From assembly GCA_004154925.1 (NCBI GenBank), contig QJNS01000162.1, positions 1-64,000 of the forward strand: a stretch of DNA of 64,000 nucleotides. The letters run 5' to 3'. Of this stretch, positions 1-11,460 are shown one piece after another (position 1 is the stretch's first letter; every line of letters starts with the position of its first letter). The notes beneath the pieces are model-generated. The model was not told the DNA's origin and searched no databases. It saw only the letters and a program-made list of their open reading frames with translations. This DNA is from Monosporascus cannonballus (Eukaryota; Ascomycota; Sordariomycetes; Xylariales). The position numbers and the translations under genes are program-made.

Positions 1-250
1 TTTATTTTTATTTTATTTTTATTTTATTTTTATTTTATTTTTATTTTATTTTTATTTTATTTTTATTTTATTTTTATTTTATTTTTATTTTATTTTTATT
101 TTCTTTTCATTTTCTTTTTATTTTCTTTTTATTTTATTATATTTTTATTTTAATTTTATTTTTTTAATTTCTTATTTTTTGGTATTTATTTTTATTTATT
201 TATTTATTTATTTTTTATTTATTTTTATTTTTTTATTTTTTTTTATATTT
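1..250. repeat. T-rich microsatellite, 11-bp unit
   Basis: Positions 1-111 are about ten nearly perfect copies of the unit TTTTATTTTTA. From about 112 to 250 the array decays into irregular T-runs broken by single A or C. The sequence turns abruptly to normal composition at about 252. It carries no coding signal. It is not a recognised telomere repeat. Confidence 0.9.
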
Positions 251-1316
251 ACAGGCTCTTACCGGTAACCATTTATATGGAGTTTTCGCCGGTTCCATCC
301 ATATATTTTGGAGTGGTCGTGGATGGACGTCTATCTAATCCACAGAGGTGGTTGGTGGAGTGCATTATGTTGCTTCGACCTTTGAGCACATCTTGAACCT
401 TTCCAAGCAGCCCGAAGCACGGGATACGGTACTCAAGACAGAAGCAACGAGCCGGCCGCGATGGAGAAGGCTTTACGGTGCCAACAGAAGAAAATGCGAC
501 GTTATAGAAAAAGGTTCGGGCAGCGACGGCGAAGCAGTGGGAGGCAGTAGAGGCCATGGGGCATTCGTGAGGAAAGGAGGGTTTTAGTTATTTTGTTAGG
601 GTTTCAGGCATGAAGGGGTTGTCATTGGCCTCTGAGCAGTCATGTCGGGACGCACAAGGAGACTGGATTTCGCGATGAGTTTGCCATCTTCAACAATGAT
701 CAAATGGAATTCATCGCGACTTTAATATACCTCGAATCACTTCTTCACTCGAGCTAAATGGAATTTTCTGGGTAGGTGGTTTCTGCAGCTGCATACTGGC
801 TCCGCTCGTGGCCCGAATGTCTGTGTCAATGGAGCCCCTATTCGCTTTACGCAAACCCACGTTTCTGGGTGGGCATGCTAAGAGCGATACCATGTAAGGG
901 GCGTTCTAAAGGGTTTAAATCGACGCCCGGCGGCTGCCAGACACTGTCTGCTCTTTTCAGTAGGATAGTCCCTTAATTCTATGGCAAAGAGACCAGTGCG
1001 CGGACGCCATCGGCTTGGTTTCAGTGGCTTGAACATGCTCTTCTGAAAGCGAGGTTAGGCTGAGATGACCAGATATGATGCTGGGGTTCTCGGCCCGATG
1101 TTCCGAGGAACGCCAGGCCTCCTCCGCTGATACTATGAATGCTGCCGTGCATGTCCGGGACTTTGGCTTAAGTCGACAAGTTTGGATCCGACAAAAAAGT
1201 ATTGTCTGTTTCTTCGAATAGTCGTATAGGATTTCGTAATCGAATGCCAAATCCTTTGCCGGAAACCTGGAATAGAAGATTCATCATAAAAGCCGAACAG
1301 CCGCGTTAATAATGGG

Positions 1317-1964
1317 TTAAAATATGCAGTTGGGGAACGAATGCGCTTGAATACATTCCAGGGGTATTCGTACATTAGTCCGTATTGGGCTTAAGGGGGG
1401 CGTGCGGGTTATGCGAGGCATGAGATCCTGTCCAGCTAGGGAGATAGGCGAGACGGAAGGGAAGAGACGAGGCATTGCTTTCGCCAGTCGGAATGGCACC
1501 CCGCGGCTGCTTACCCAACGCAAGTAAGCATATTTACCATGGATGAACTGGTGGTCCTGTGCAGAATACAGAGTGGAAGGGCATCGTGTCGGATACTTTC
1601 TGCTCGAGCTCATGGATCGCGATGACCGAGTGCATATCAGACCTATATGTATTGCCATGTCGTAGAGGTGCTTACCCTGGGCCTCAGTACACAAGTCTAC
1701 GTTAAATCGGTCGGCGCGATAGTTTCTAGATGAGCGAACGGCCGCTAATGAGAGGCTGATATCTGGGACCCACTCCAAAACGGTAGATCGTGACCTCATA
1801 GCACTGACGGGTAAATCAATGAAAGGGGTGAGAATAACGGGAAGTTCCCCTTCGTGCCTACAGTAGACAGCTGAGTCGCTAACGATCCGGGTATTTTCGA
1901 AGAGGCGCATGCCCTCATGCCGTGCTCTCTTAAGTTGCTGGCTATAAGCGATTAATATAGCCAA
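1317..1964 (-). CDS. Unrecognised 215-codon ORF, possibly decayed gene
   Basis: I do not recognise this gene. It is an open frame of 648 bp starting MAILIAYSQQ and ending HSFPNCIF, rich in Ser and Arg, with no domain, signal peptide or membrane segment that I can name. At near 50% GC an open frame of this length is uncommon by chance, so it may be a real orphan gene, an exon, or a decayed gene. A GGTAAGC donor-like site lies in the middle of the frame on the minus strand at about 1669-1675, after the residues LCTEAQ. Smaller open frames on the same strand at 957-1375 and 2426-2698 could be pieces of the same decayed locus. No partner gene or promoter element is visible. Confidence 0.25.
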   Translation of the reverse strand: MAILIAYSQQLKRARHEGMRLFENTRIVSDSAVYCRHEGELPVILTPFIDLPVSAMRSRSTVLEWVPDISLSLAAVRSSRNYRADRFNVDLCTEAQGKHLYDMAIHIGLICTRSSRSMSSSRKYPTRCPSTLYSAQDHQFIHGKYAYLRWVSSRGVPFRLAKAMPRLFPSVSPISLAGQDLMPRITRTPPLSPIRTNVRIPLECIQAHSFPNCIF

Positions 1965-3903
1965 TATTGAGCCCTTGGTCTTTGAGAATCAGCTACGATG
2001 GTTGGGGAAAGAGGAGTGACGGGTGGCATGAGCCGCCAAACCACCAACTGTTCCTGCCGATTTTATCCTGTTTTGGCTTGACCGGCAGCGGCCAACAGGG
2101 GACCATTGACTTACACAGAATAGGGCTGATTGGACGATGCCTCCAAATGTTGGCAATCAAGGTGAGGGGAAAGGAGATTTGAAAATTAAAGCATCGTATT
2201 GAACATAACGGCTGCCGTAACGATGACCTTAACTATGGGATCACTACAACAGTTTACAAGTTGACTGTAGCCATTCTCTAAACGGCTCATCTCCTGGTCC
2301 GGCGGGAATAATAAATGCTATTGTTCGGACATTAATAGGAGACGACTTAAAAGCAGATTTGTTGATCGTAGGGTAGCCTCAAGGTCATGATGAATGTCCG
2401 GTTCGGAATGGGTCAGTCGGGAATCTCAACCAACTCTACGTGGTACCGATTCCCCGATCCACCCTCTCGCATCCTCTTTCACGTGAAATCGGTCAATGTA
2501 CGTAGCGCTGAGTTCTTTGCAGTATATGAAGTATATCAGCCGACGATCAGCCAGTCTTCCTCCAAACCGCTGAATGACTTTAGCGGTCTTGTCTATGTTG
2601 GCCGCTGAGAGTGGTATGCAAATATCATCACCGACTCGTTCAAACCTGCACATTCGGCTAGCTAGCAAATAGTAGAAGACCAACAGCAGCGCTGTCAAAT
2701 TTGTTTCAATATAAGCATCCCCAGTGGTAACAGGGGACGGAGTCCAACGTGGTCATCAAGCAAATAATATTAAGTAGATATGCGCTAGATCGGTTAGCTC
2801 CTAGCCAAGCTACGGATACGGCCTCCTCCTCCTGTACCTGTGCGCACCTGGATAATTATTTAGTGCACCTATAATGGCTAACTGACGCGATCCTGGGCTC
2901 TGGAGGAAATGGTCCAGACCTCATGCGGGCTTAAGCCCCCTGCCCACCCACTCACTCTCCTCTCTTTGCTGGATAGGGATTATTCAAATCTCGACCTCGG
3001 CGTTGTTCTACTATCCATATCAGTAATCAATATCATCACATATTCAGGCTTTTAGAATTAGCAGAACAAGTCTATGTCGCTCTCTTAACGCACAGTCACT
3101 GCAGCTTGTGTGGAGCATACTCCCCCTTATACCCCCCGAGACTGGACAGGCTTGAGTAGGTACAAGGTATTCAAATTCGGTAGGGAAAGTATAAGCGCAT
3201 AAATGATTATATCTTATAACTGCATGTATTCAGACGGCCTCTTCATATTCTGCAAGTTCTGTCGGTTGAGGCTGCAGCATGCAGGGTGCGCTAGGCTAAA
3301 AGGATCAATGGCCGTCTCATAATATTGAAGAGGTACATGTTTAACAGGTACTCTACCGTTAGCTCTGTCTAGGCAGGTACGAGGTAGTTCCGGTATCAAA
3401 GACAGGGCCAATTGCCTACATAGGTATTTCTTGCGTATGGACGGAGAAAAAAGCGCTTTCAGCCCGACGCGCGCGTAAAATAATTTCATGGAGGTGAGAA
3501 TTTGGCCTGCTTGTCGACTCGGATGCTACTGGTACTGAGCCCTGACTGAGTGAGCTGACCAACACTCGACCAGGGGAGGAGATAATACGCTACCAGCAGG
3601 CGTTCTATGCACATAACCGTACATATTCAAGTACCAGCTGGCAGTGGAATCTCGGCCCAGTGTTGCGAAGAAGCTCTCGCGCGTCAAAACACCTCAACCA
3701 AACTTAGACGAACCAACGCCTCGTCTCTGCTGTTCTCTTCTCGCACCAACCAACAACCCTATTTGGCACCGTACTAACTCGAAACAGCTTTTTCCATCCG
3801 TTCCCTGCTCCATACCTATATACATACATGCAATACGTACACACCTGCCGGTGCATATAACCTCGCTTGGGTTGTGCCCAACCGGTCGAGCCGTCCTCGT
3901 CAA

Positions 3904-4032
3904 TGTCTTCTGTTAAACCAGAAGAGAGACTAGGGAAAAGAGATCCGACAGAAACAGAGAGTGGCGAAGAGATAGAGGACTGCCAAAGAACACAAGGGAG
4001 AAGAGACAAGGAGACCGAGAGACAAGAGTGAC
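3904..4032 (+). other. Possible upstream ORF in the leader of the transcription factor gene
   Basis: ATG at 3904 opens 42 codons (starts MSSVKPEERL, rich in Glu and Arg) and stops at TGA 4030-4032, about 600 bp before the main start. The transcription start site is unknown, so I cannot say that it is transcribed. If it is in the leader it could damp translation of the downstream regulator. The frame lies in a GA-rich tract, which favours open frames by chance. Confidence 0.25.
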
Positions 4033-4626
4033 AGGCACATACACATACAGGAGAACTGAGAAACGAGAAGAGGGTGCGCTTAAGTGAATGAATGTCTGCA
4101 AGCCCACGATATTCCGTACATGCTACCACACATCGAGGCATAAGCGCACACCAACATACCTGACAATACCTTCATCCACACATACATAGCATACCGTACC
4201 GTACCGTACCATACCGTGTCCCTCCCATTTGGATGGTCAGGTTCGTTCCCCTGGTCCCTCAGACTGCGACAGGTGCGGAGGTGAGGAGGAGGAGCAGGAG
4301 AAGAAGAGGAGGAGGGCGCATAGGCGATACGCGACGCCAGCATACGCACGCACGTATGTATGGATCAAGTAGCCTGAAGTCCGTCTAGTCTGCATACCTG
4401 CCTACCTCCATCCATCTACAGTCGCCGTCAGTGGCACCTAGTTGCGTCTCCGAGACGTATCCTCTCTCTGTACATCCTGCATAGTACCTACCCCTACCCT
4501 ATCCCTGGCTCGTCCACGCCCCCCTGCCCGGATAGCGTTCCCTTTGGGAATCTCCCTCCCACTCCCTCCACCTACCCCTGCTTCAGATCGAGGTTCCATA
4601 AAAATTTCAAATTAAAGCCAAATAAT

Positions 4627-7600
4627 ATGGCAGAGACAAACGACGAAGAGCAGCCACAGGCTCGATCTCAGCCTGAACCAGCTGGTGCCACTGATTCTGT
4701 CTCTGTCATCGTCCCTACATCTACACCCGCACCTGGGCCCGAACCTGGACCTGCATCTCCTGATCCAGCCGCCGCTGAAGGGCCGGCCCATGCTCTCCCA
4801 CGACCGCCGTCGCCACAGGCCAAGTCTCCGTCGCAGTCGCAGTCGCAAGACATTGACGAAGACAGAATACAAGAGACAGAAGGTGCGCAGGCAGGATCGC
4901 ATTCCGTGGTGGACGCCGCTGCAGATGTACAAGAAGCACAACCAGAGCCTGAATCAGCGTGCGAGTTGCAAGCAACAGTACCAGCACGGTCGGCAGATGC
5001 AGATGCGGGAATAGTAGCTGCCCATGAGCAGGCGCAGGGGCAGCGGCAGGTTAACAAAGACGACGACGAAGCTGATCTGTCGCCCGCGAACGCGTCTTTG
5101 CAGCCCCCCACGACAGTAACGACCGCAGCCGCAAGCCCGTCGAGTATACCGGCGCAGACAGCGACGACGACAGCTACGACGACAGCTACAACGACAGCAA
5201 CGACGACAACAACGGCGAAGGAGATCAACAGCGTGGCACAGGTTCAGCAACAAAACGGCCACTTCTCGACGTCGTCGTCACCATTAACGGCAGCGATAGC
5301 GATGTCGAATCATCCCCCTCAGCCTCCAGGTCCTCCACGGCAGCAGCAGCAGCAACCGCCGCTGGCTATGAATTACGCGTCCCAACCCACATGGCAACCG
5401 GCCGGCTTGTACGGATACCACAGTGCGCCTACCCAAGGAAACGACACATATCGAGCGAGCCCGAACGTGACTAATGGCGCTATGTCTCTGCCGAGTATGC
5501 GGACTTTCGATCCGGTCCAGCAGACACAACAGCAACACCAACAGCCGCAGCATTCCCATGTGGCTATGACGATACCTCACGCCGTTGCTCCTGTGTCGGG
5601 CAACATAGGTTATTATCAACAACCAACCCCGCTAGCAAGCAACAGCACTTATGCTTTGACTCCTGATGCCATGGCTCATCGGTATCCCTTGCCCCCCAAC
5701 GATCCTAGAGGGGTTCTAGCCGGCACTCGACATAAGAAGGTAGGTTAAGGAACAGAACTCGTTTTCCAGCTAGGTCTCTCCCCGTCCCCTTGAGGATGTG
5801 TGTCACGCTAGGGACAAAGCTAGATTTGAAGTCTGGTTATTGGCTGACCGGGGTAAAACTCGTTTCCCTACAGGAGATCAAGCGGCGAACGAAAACGGGT
5901 TGCCTTACATGCCGCAAAAGGCGTATAAAGGTACGTGCAGATCTTCCTTAGGTCGTTGCTTAGCCTAATCTACTCCAAGCCGCAAAGATGCGAGGGAGGA
6001 CAAGTGTTCGCTGAGAAAGCCTGAGTGGGCTATAGACATTGGGATACCCCTTGTAGGCTGGTGTGATGTTCGCTTTTGGTGCTCATTTTTTCTTCTTCTC
6101 TCCTTCTGTTTTCTCTCTCTTCTCTATCCCATGCTTGGAACATCAGGTTATACTGGGTTGGCTCTGGCTTTATGGGGTTGGATCGGCCGCGCCTGTGCTG
6201 CGGGGTTCGCTCGGGACGGAGTGAGCTTCTGCGAGGCCACAGAGTCCGGTTTATTAGATGGCCAAGATGAAGCCAGCACGGCCTTTCCAACCTTCGGTTC
6301 TTTTATAGATATATGGGTTTACCCTTTTCAAGAAGCTTCTTTTGAGATTCCTTGCTTCCCCTTGTCTCGTCCCCCTCCATTCTCTCCCATTCTAGTAGCT
6401 GGGGTATGTAACCCATGATCCTCTTTACCCTCGCTACTAGGCACGTGTGCATTTTTTGTCCGCCTCTTCGATTATTTTCGTTTCTAGACACTTTAGGCAT
6501 TTATCGATAAGCATCACCGGTATCCCGTATCATGGACTCTCGGACAGATGGTAGCTCGCCTATCGAAGCCACTACCATCAAGCCAAGTCCAGCCTTGCGT
6601 TATCGTTATCGCAGATGGTCGGAACGCGGCTCAAAGTGCATCTATGCGTAGTCGCGTCTCCTCCCCTGCCCCAAGTCTTACAACCTACATCCTGGGGTTT
6701 AAGCCTCAATTCATAGCAAGCTCACCTGACATCATCCATCGCACCTTTAACCGAAACCCAACCCAGAATTACAACCTCCGTCTACGGCTAGCGCACAGAC
6801 GTCTGAGATCCGTACGATATACGTTCAATAAATTATGTTGCATCCACCACTCATTATCTCCCCGATTCTTGTGTACTCCTGATAATGCTCTCAGTCCACC
6901 ATCCAGCAAACCGTCCCAGGCGCCTGACTGCTGACCGCATACACCCTTCATTAGTGCGACGAGACGCACCCCATCTGCAAGAATTGCCAGAAGTCTAAAC
7001 GCGAATGTCTCGGATACGACCCGATATTTAAGCAACAGCAACATCCCACCAACATACAACCGGCGCCAAATCATACCAGCGCATCTCCTGTTTCCTCGAC
7101 TCCTGCGCTCTCCAACGGCCCCTCCCACTCCTCCAGTACCGTATCCGCTGGTGCTGCGCCCTACGCCAACCTTCCTTCTGTACTACCTAATTCATCTACG
7201 GCCGCGACGAATAATGCAAGCCTAATTTCCCCACGGCATACCTCTTCGATGCCCAAAGGCGGAGCTGGACATCCCGGGACTGTTGATCAATCGCTGGCAA
7301 GTACATCAGCATCTAGTACGTCCACTTCCTTATATCTTTCACGGTTAGCCCTGCTAGGTCGAGGCGCTCGCGATGCAAACCGCAGCCAAGCCCTCACGGT
7401 ATTGGGTTGCGGGGCTTGGATATGCCATTGCTGCCCCAGCTTTCCCCGGCCTTGCCTACCCCTTCCTGCAGTTGCCTACCTATCTGCGTAATTCCAAGGA
7501 CGAATCTCAACTTACTCTGTTCTTTTAGTAAGAAAAATGATGGTCGATGAACTCGTAGACATGGGAGGCGCCACGCCACCACCTCTTGATTCTCCTCTAA

Positions 7601-8394
7601 ACGCGGACAAGCTTAATGAAGTCAGGGACTTGTACGAACAGGTCTATGCCGTGGGTCTGGAGGCCTTCTTCGAGACAAAGTGGTATACGAGCCCCCAGGG
7701 CCTCAATGCTCTGGTGTCACACACGGGAGTCAATGAGATGATGGCCGGATTCCTCCAGTCGATGGCCAAGACCGACGCGAACGACGTAGCTGGAATGCAG
7801 TACTCGGCCAACCTCGAGTTTCGAGTCGTCTGGGATCTGGCTACCCTCGTCAATGCGTCGGAAGCCAAAGTCAATACCGGCGATACGCTGCCACCTCCCG
7901 ATGACGGATCCGAAGCTCGAAATCGGGTCTGCGTTTTCGGAGCGCTGCTCTCGGGAGACTACCTCGACCAGAACCCACTCACACCCGCCCCCGTCCAGGG
8001 CGACTACCACCGAATTAGGGAGTTTCGGTTTTGGTATTACTTGGCTGAGTTCTTGCGAATAAAGGACCAGCCCAACGCCGATATGACCGCGCACAGAGAA
8101 CGGATCCTCGGCCTGGTCCGCGAGCTATTAGACGGACGGGAGAACCGCGACGTCTTGTATTCGTTTGCCGTCATCCGGACCCTGGCACCGAAATTCCCGC
8201 CCGATTTCGAGAGTACGCTACCTCCCCATCTCGACGAGAGCGACCCTAAGAGCAAGCTCGCAGTCGCGCGCAAGTTCATACAGGACGAATCCCAAGTCAC
8301 CGGTGGCACGACGAATGTGGTTCGACGGTTCTCGGAGCTCGCCGTGAGGGCCTTCATCCTACCGGGAGGGAACATTCAGCGGATTCAAGGATAG
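4627..8394 (+). CDS. Zn2Cys6 (Gal4-type) transcription factor, four exons
   Basis: Exons are 4627-5739, 5874-5930, 6955-7315 and 7529-8394. They join in frame to 798 residues. Introns have GTAGGT, GTACGT and GTACGT donors and CAG, TAG and TAG acceptors. Residues 1-371 are low complexity (Pro, Gln, Ala, and a TATTT repeat near 178-197), so probably disordered. The DNA-binding zinc cluster has C381, C384, C391, C398, C401 and C408, with spacing C-x2-C-x6-C-x6-C-x2-C-x6-C, preceded by the basic stretch KRRTKTG. Exon 4 gives a mostly helical C-terminal region with EFRVVWDLATL and REFRFWYYLAEFL, a conserved-looking tail. The protein should bind DNA in the nucleus, probably as a dimer; its targets are unknown. 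The KKEIKRRTKTG lead-in recalls EBR1-type hyphal growth regulators, but that is from memory and weak. The start is the first in-frame ATG of the long open exon. Confidence 0.9.
5931..6954 (+). other. 1,024-bp intron inside the zinc-cluster codons
   Basis: The donor is GTACGT at 5931 and the acceptor is CATTAG ending at 6954. It separates Lys390 from Cys391, the third zinc ligand. Removing it exactly restores canonical zinc-cluster spacing, so the boundaries are secure. It is many times longer than the other introns in the window (58-213 bp). Open frames inside it (for example 6131-6418 and 6548-6934, plus strand) match nothing I know. Confidence 0.85.
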
Positions 8395-9877
8395 CAACAG
8401 CGTCTCGACGAGGGGCCCTGATGTATATGTATCTTGAAGACTAATGGCCTTCTCCTTTACGGCGTAGAAGAGCACTTCTAATTCGATCGAGTGGGCTTCC
8501 GGAGTCTACACGCAACCTGTTCTCGTGGGTCGTCGTCTTATTTTCTTGGCTGATATCTCGTTGGCGGACGTTCGTCTGCTGTCGAGGAGCATGGCATTAT
8601 CTAGTACAGTCATCTCCGGCCCGGATTCCCGGTGTTTTAAGCGTCGACGGGAAGACGGACAAGATATCATATATAATTGTCTGCTTGAAAGGGTGTGATG
8701 GGCATTGTCTTGTTCTTTCGGACGGTTTGCTTGCTTCCGATACCTTCCGTGGCTGAGACGTCAAGCTCGACCATCACTGATACGGCGACGGCGACCGTCA
8801 CCCACCCCAAAAGTTCGAGTTGATAGAGATTCACTAGGGTTTCATTATAAACACCAGGCGAGACGGCGACTAAAAGATAGGCGTTGTGGCAGTTTTACGG
8901 GTCACCCAAAAAATGGAAGGACATTTGGTTATGCATTGGATGCTGCTCCAATTACACTGTAGGTGTTTGTGTGCCCGGGTCCAACCGAACCCCAGACAGG
9001 ACAGGAATATTCAGTGGATCAATCACGCTGGCGCTGTTCACCCACCACATGACGTACACCGTGAAGTAGAATAGAGCAGAAGAGAGCAGAGCAGCCCAGC
9101 GAAAGACCAAGGTGCATAGACAACACAACATCGAAGATGGTACCCCCATCAATTAACTCCATCAGTCGTACATCCAAGGCAGTATAATCCATGTAAGGTT
9201 GCCGCTTTTGTGGCTCATCTGCTCAATATGCTCGAGTCGATCTTTGCCTAGGGCCGATTGTTAGACAGGCGAGCTAACAAGAGAGCTGACGAGAGACCAG
9301 AGACAAGAGACCAGAGGCAGGGAGGCTCACCGCTGCTGACGCAAGATGAGGGGCAGTTTTTCAGGGACTATATATCCTAATCCCGAAAAGGTTTAGTGAT
9401 GACATGGGTTAGCCACTCACACACCGGCGATAAGCCGACTGGTAGTGAACGCAGCCAACTGCGACGGTCGGGGCCCCTCGACTCGGAGGGGTAAAATGTC
9501 TACACGTTGCGTAGAACGAGGATGTACCCAGACTATAGGGACTAGGGGTTGTTACACATACCAACCTAGTTAGGTATCTTTGCGTCCCAATCGCTTCCTT
9601 ACTAAATGGTCCCCGCCTCCCATCCATAATCTTTGCCTTTCCTCTTTTCTCTCCTCAGCCCCTCCCCCCGATTCCTGAACTCCGGTCCCTTCTTTCCACC
9701 TCAACTGTCGGGTACGAATTACTCGACTTACCTTGGGGTATCTAGCTGCTCATCCGCTTCATATTTCCATTCATCATCTCTGAACTACCTGCCAGGCCTC
9801 AGGTCTACTCCCGTCAGCGTTATACCCCGCACGCTTCCATAAGACCATCGTTTCTTCAACGTACACCGCTCCTCTCA
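8395..9877. other. Intergenic region between the transcription factor and hydrolase genes
   Basis: It holds the 3' untranslated region of the upstream gene and the promoter of the downstream one. Short open frames here (8705-8962, 8952-9152, 9409-9627) have no recognisable content. A strongly pyrimidine-rich tract at about 9628-9712 (CTTTCCTCTTTTCTCTCCTC and following C-runs) is typical of the region just upstream of the transcription start in highly expressed fungal genes. Confidence 0.6.
9628..9712 (+). promoter_or_regulatory. CT-rich promoter tract of the hydrolase gene
   Basis: Pyrimidine-rich run about 165-250 bp upstream of the leader intron. Such tracts are common just 5' of transcription starts of strongly expressed filamentous fungal genes. 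No clear TATA box stands in front of it. The assignment rests on position and composition only. Confidence 0.45.
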
Positions 9878-9988
9878 GTAAGTAGGCCTTATTTCTACTC
9901 GCTCCTTGATCCCCCTGTCGAGTTGAGATCCGAGTTGGGGTCGTACCTTTTGAACCATAGGACGAGTCATCTAACGAGAGAACCTCAG
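9878..9988 (+). other. Intron in the 5' untranslated leader of the hydrolase gene
   Basis: Donor GTAAGT at 9878-9883, branch site CTAAC at 9971-9975, acceptor CTCAG ending at 9988, five nt before the ATG at 9994. A second CAG follows at once (CAGCAG), so a 3-nt shift in acceptor use is possible without changing the protein. Leader introns close to the ATG often raise expression of fungal housekeeping genes. Confidence 0.75.
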
Positions 9989-9993
9989 CAGAG

Positions 9994-10533
9994 ATGTCCG
10001 CCCCCGCCGCTAAGTTCAAGGTCGCCGACCTGTCTCTTGCCGCCTTCGGCCGCAAGGAGATCGAGCTCGCCGAGAATGAGATGCCCGGCCTCATGGCTAT
10101 CCGCAAGAAGTATGCCGCTGATCAGCCTCTGGCCGGCGCCCGCATTGCCGGCTGTCTTCACATGACCATCCAGACCGCCGTGCTGATCGAGACCCTCACT
10201 GCCCTCGGCGCCGAGGTCACATGGACTTCCTGCAACATTTTCTCCACCCAGGACCACGCCGCTGCTGCCATCGCTGCTGCCGGCGTCCCCGTCTTCGCCT
10301 GGAAGGGCGAGACCGAGGAGGAGTACAACTGGTGCCTGGAGCAGCAGCTGCTCGCCTTCAAGGACGGAAAGAAGCTCAACCTGATCCTCGACGACGGTGG
10401 CGACCTGACGACACTCGTCCACGACAAGTACCCCGAGATGCTCAAGGACTGCTACGGTGTCTCCGAGGAGACCACCACTGGTGTGCATCACCTGTACCGG
10501 AGATTGAAGCAGAACACCTTGCTCACTCCGGCA

Positions 10534-10575
<42 letters not shown>

Positions 10576-11460
10576 CTGTACGGCTGCCGCGAGTCTCTGA
10601 TCGACGGAATCAAGCGTGCCACCGACGTTATGATTGCCGGTAAGATCGCTGTTGTCGCCGGCTACGGTGATGTCGGCAAGGGCTGCGTCGCAGCTCTGCA
10701 TGGCATGGGTGCCCGTGTCCTCGTCACCGAGGTCGACCCCATCAACGCCCTCCAGGCTGCTATGGCCGGCTTCCAGGTCACGACCATGGAGAAGGCAGCC
10801 AAGGTGGGCCAGATCTTCGTCACCACCACCGGTTGCCGTGACATCCTCGTCGGCGAGCACTTCCAGGAGATGCCCAACGATGCCATTGTTTGCAGTACGT
10901 TACGATACTCCGCGTCTAATTTCCTAACCACGATGCTAACCAAACCTTATAGACATTGGCCACTTCGACATCGAGATCGATGTCGCCTGGTTGAAGAAGA
11001 ACGCCAAGAGCGTCCAGAACATCAAACCCCAAGTCGACCGATACCTGATGCCCAGCGGCCGGCACATTGTCCTCCTGGCCGAGGGTCGTCTGGTCAACCT
11101 GGGCTGTGCCACCGGCCACTCGTCGTTCGTCATGTCCTGCTCCTTCAGCAACCAGGTCCTTGCCCAGATCATGTTGTACAAGGCCGAAGACAAGGCATTC
11201 GGCGAGAAATACGTCGCTTTCGCCAAGACGGAGAAGTTGCCCGTCGGCGTCTACGTCCTGCCCAAGGTTCTCGACGAGGAGGTCGCCAAGCTGCACCTGG
11301 CACACGTTAACGCCGAGCTCACGACGCTGAGCAAAGTCCAAGCCGAATATCTCGGCCTGGAGGTCATCGGCCCCTTCAAGAGCGATCAGTACGTTGTCCC
11401 TGTCATCTTATCCTCTATTGTTGTAACCGCTGCTAACCTTTTCGCAGCTACCGATACTGA
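9994..11460 (+). CDS. SAH1: S-adenosylhomocysteine hydrolase (adenosylhomocysteinase)
   Basis: Cytosolic NAD-dependent enzyme that splits S-adenosylhomocysteine into adenosine and homocysteine, which relieves product inhibition of all SAM-dependent methyltransferases. Exons 9994-10894, 10953-11388 and 11448-11460 give 449 residues, the usual fungal length. Introns of 58 and 59 bp have GTACGT donors, CTAAC branch sites and TAG or CAG acceptors. Visible landmarks: [15 protein letters not shown] at 79-93 (family signature), DDGGD at 133-137, [12 protein letters not shown] at 157-168, substrate and catalytic residues K189, D193, N194 and C198, the NAD-binding glycine loop GYGDVGKG at 223-230, H304 after CNIG, and the C-terminal K443 and Y447 that reach the NAD site of a neighbouring subunit. 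The last exon is only 13 nt and completes HYRY. The enzyme works as a homotetramer. Codon use is strongly C-ending, as expected for high expression. Confidence 0.98.

Larger units (their letters stand above)
251..4626. other. Intergenic region, no well-supported gene
   Basis: About 4.4 kb of near-balanced composition. I see no recognisable domain in any frame. The longest uninterrupted frame is on the minus strand at 1317-1964 and is listed separately. The last kilobase (about 3640-4626) is rich in CT or GA tracts and short tandem steps such as the CATAC and CGTACCGTACC runs near 4180-4215. It probably holds the promoter and leader of the downstream transcription factor gene. Confidence 0.6.

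Noticed and set aside
3704..4141. 145-codon minus-strand Cys/Ser/Leu-rich frame
   Set aside because: It is the complement of a GA-rich tract, with no domain and no promoter. Low-complexity composition explains the open frame.
4668..5228. Minus-strand 186-codon frame with long Val runs opposite exon 1 of the transcription factor
   Set aside because: It mirrors the low-complexity Thr/Ala repeats of the real protein (ACGACAGCAAC-type repeats). No independent coding evidence.
6131..6934. Plus-strand frames inside the long transcription factor intron, as possible extra exons
   Set aside because: Joining exon 2 directly to exon 3 gives an exact zinc cluster; any added exon would disrupt it.
9985..10860. 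Long minus-strand open frame of 291 codons opposite the hydrolase gene
   Set aside because: It is the complement of a C-ending, GC-rich real gene whose exons, introns and motifs are secure on the plus strand. Such antisense frames are expected from the codon bias.
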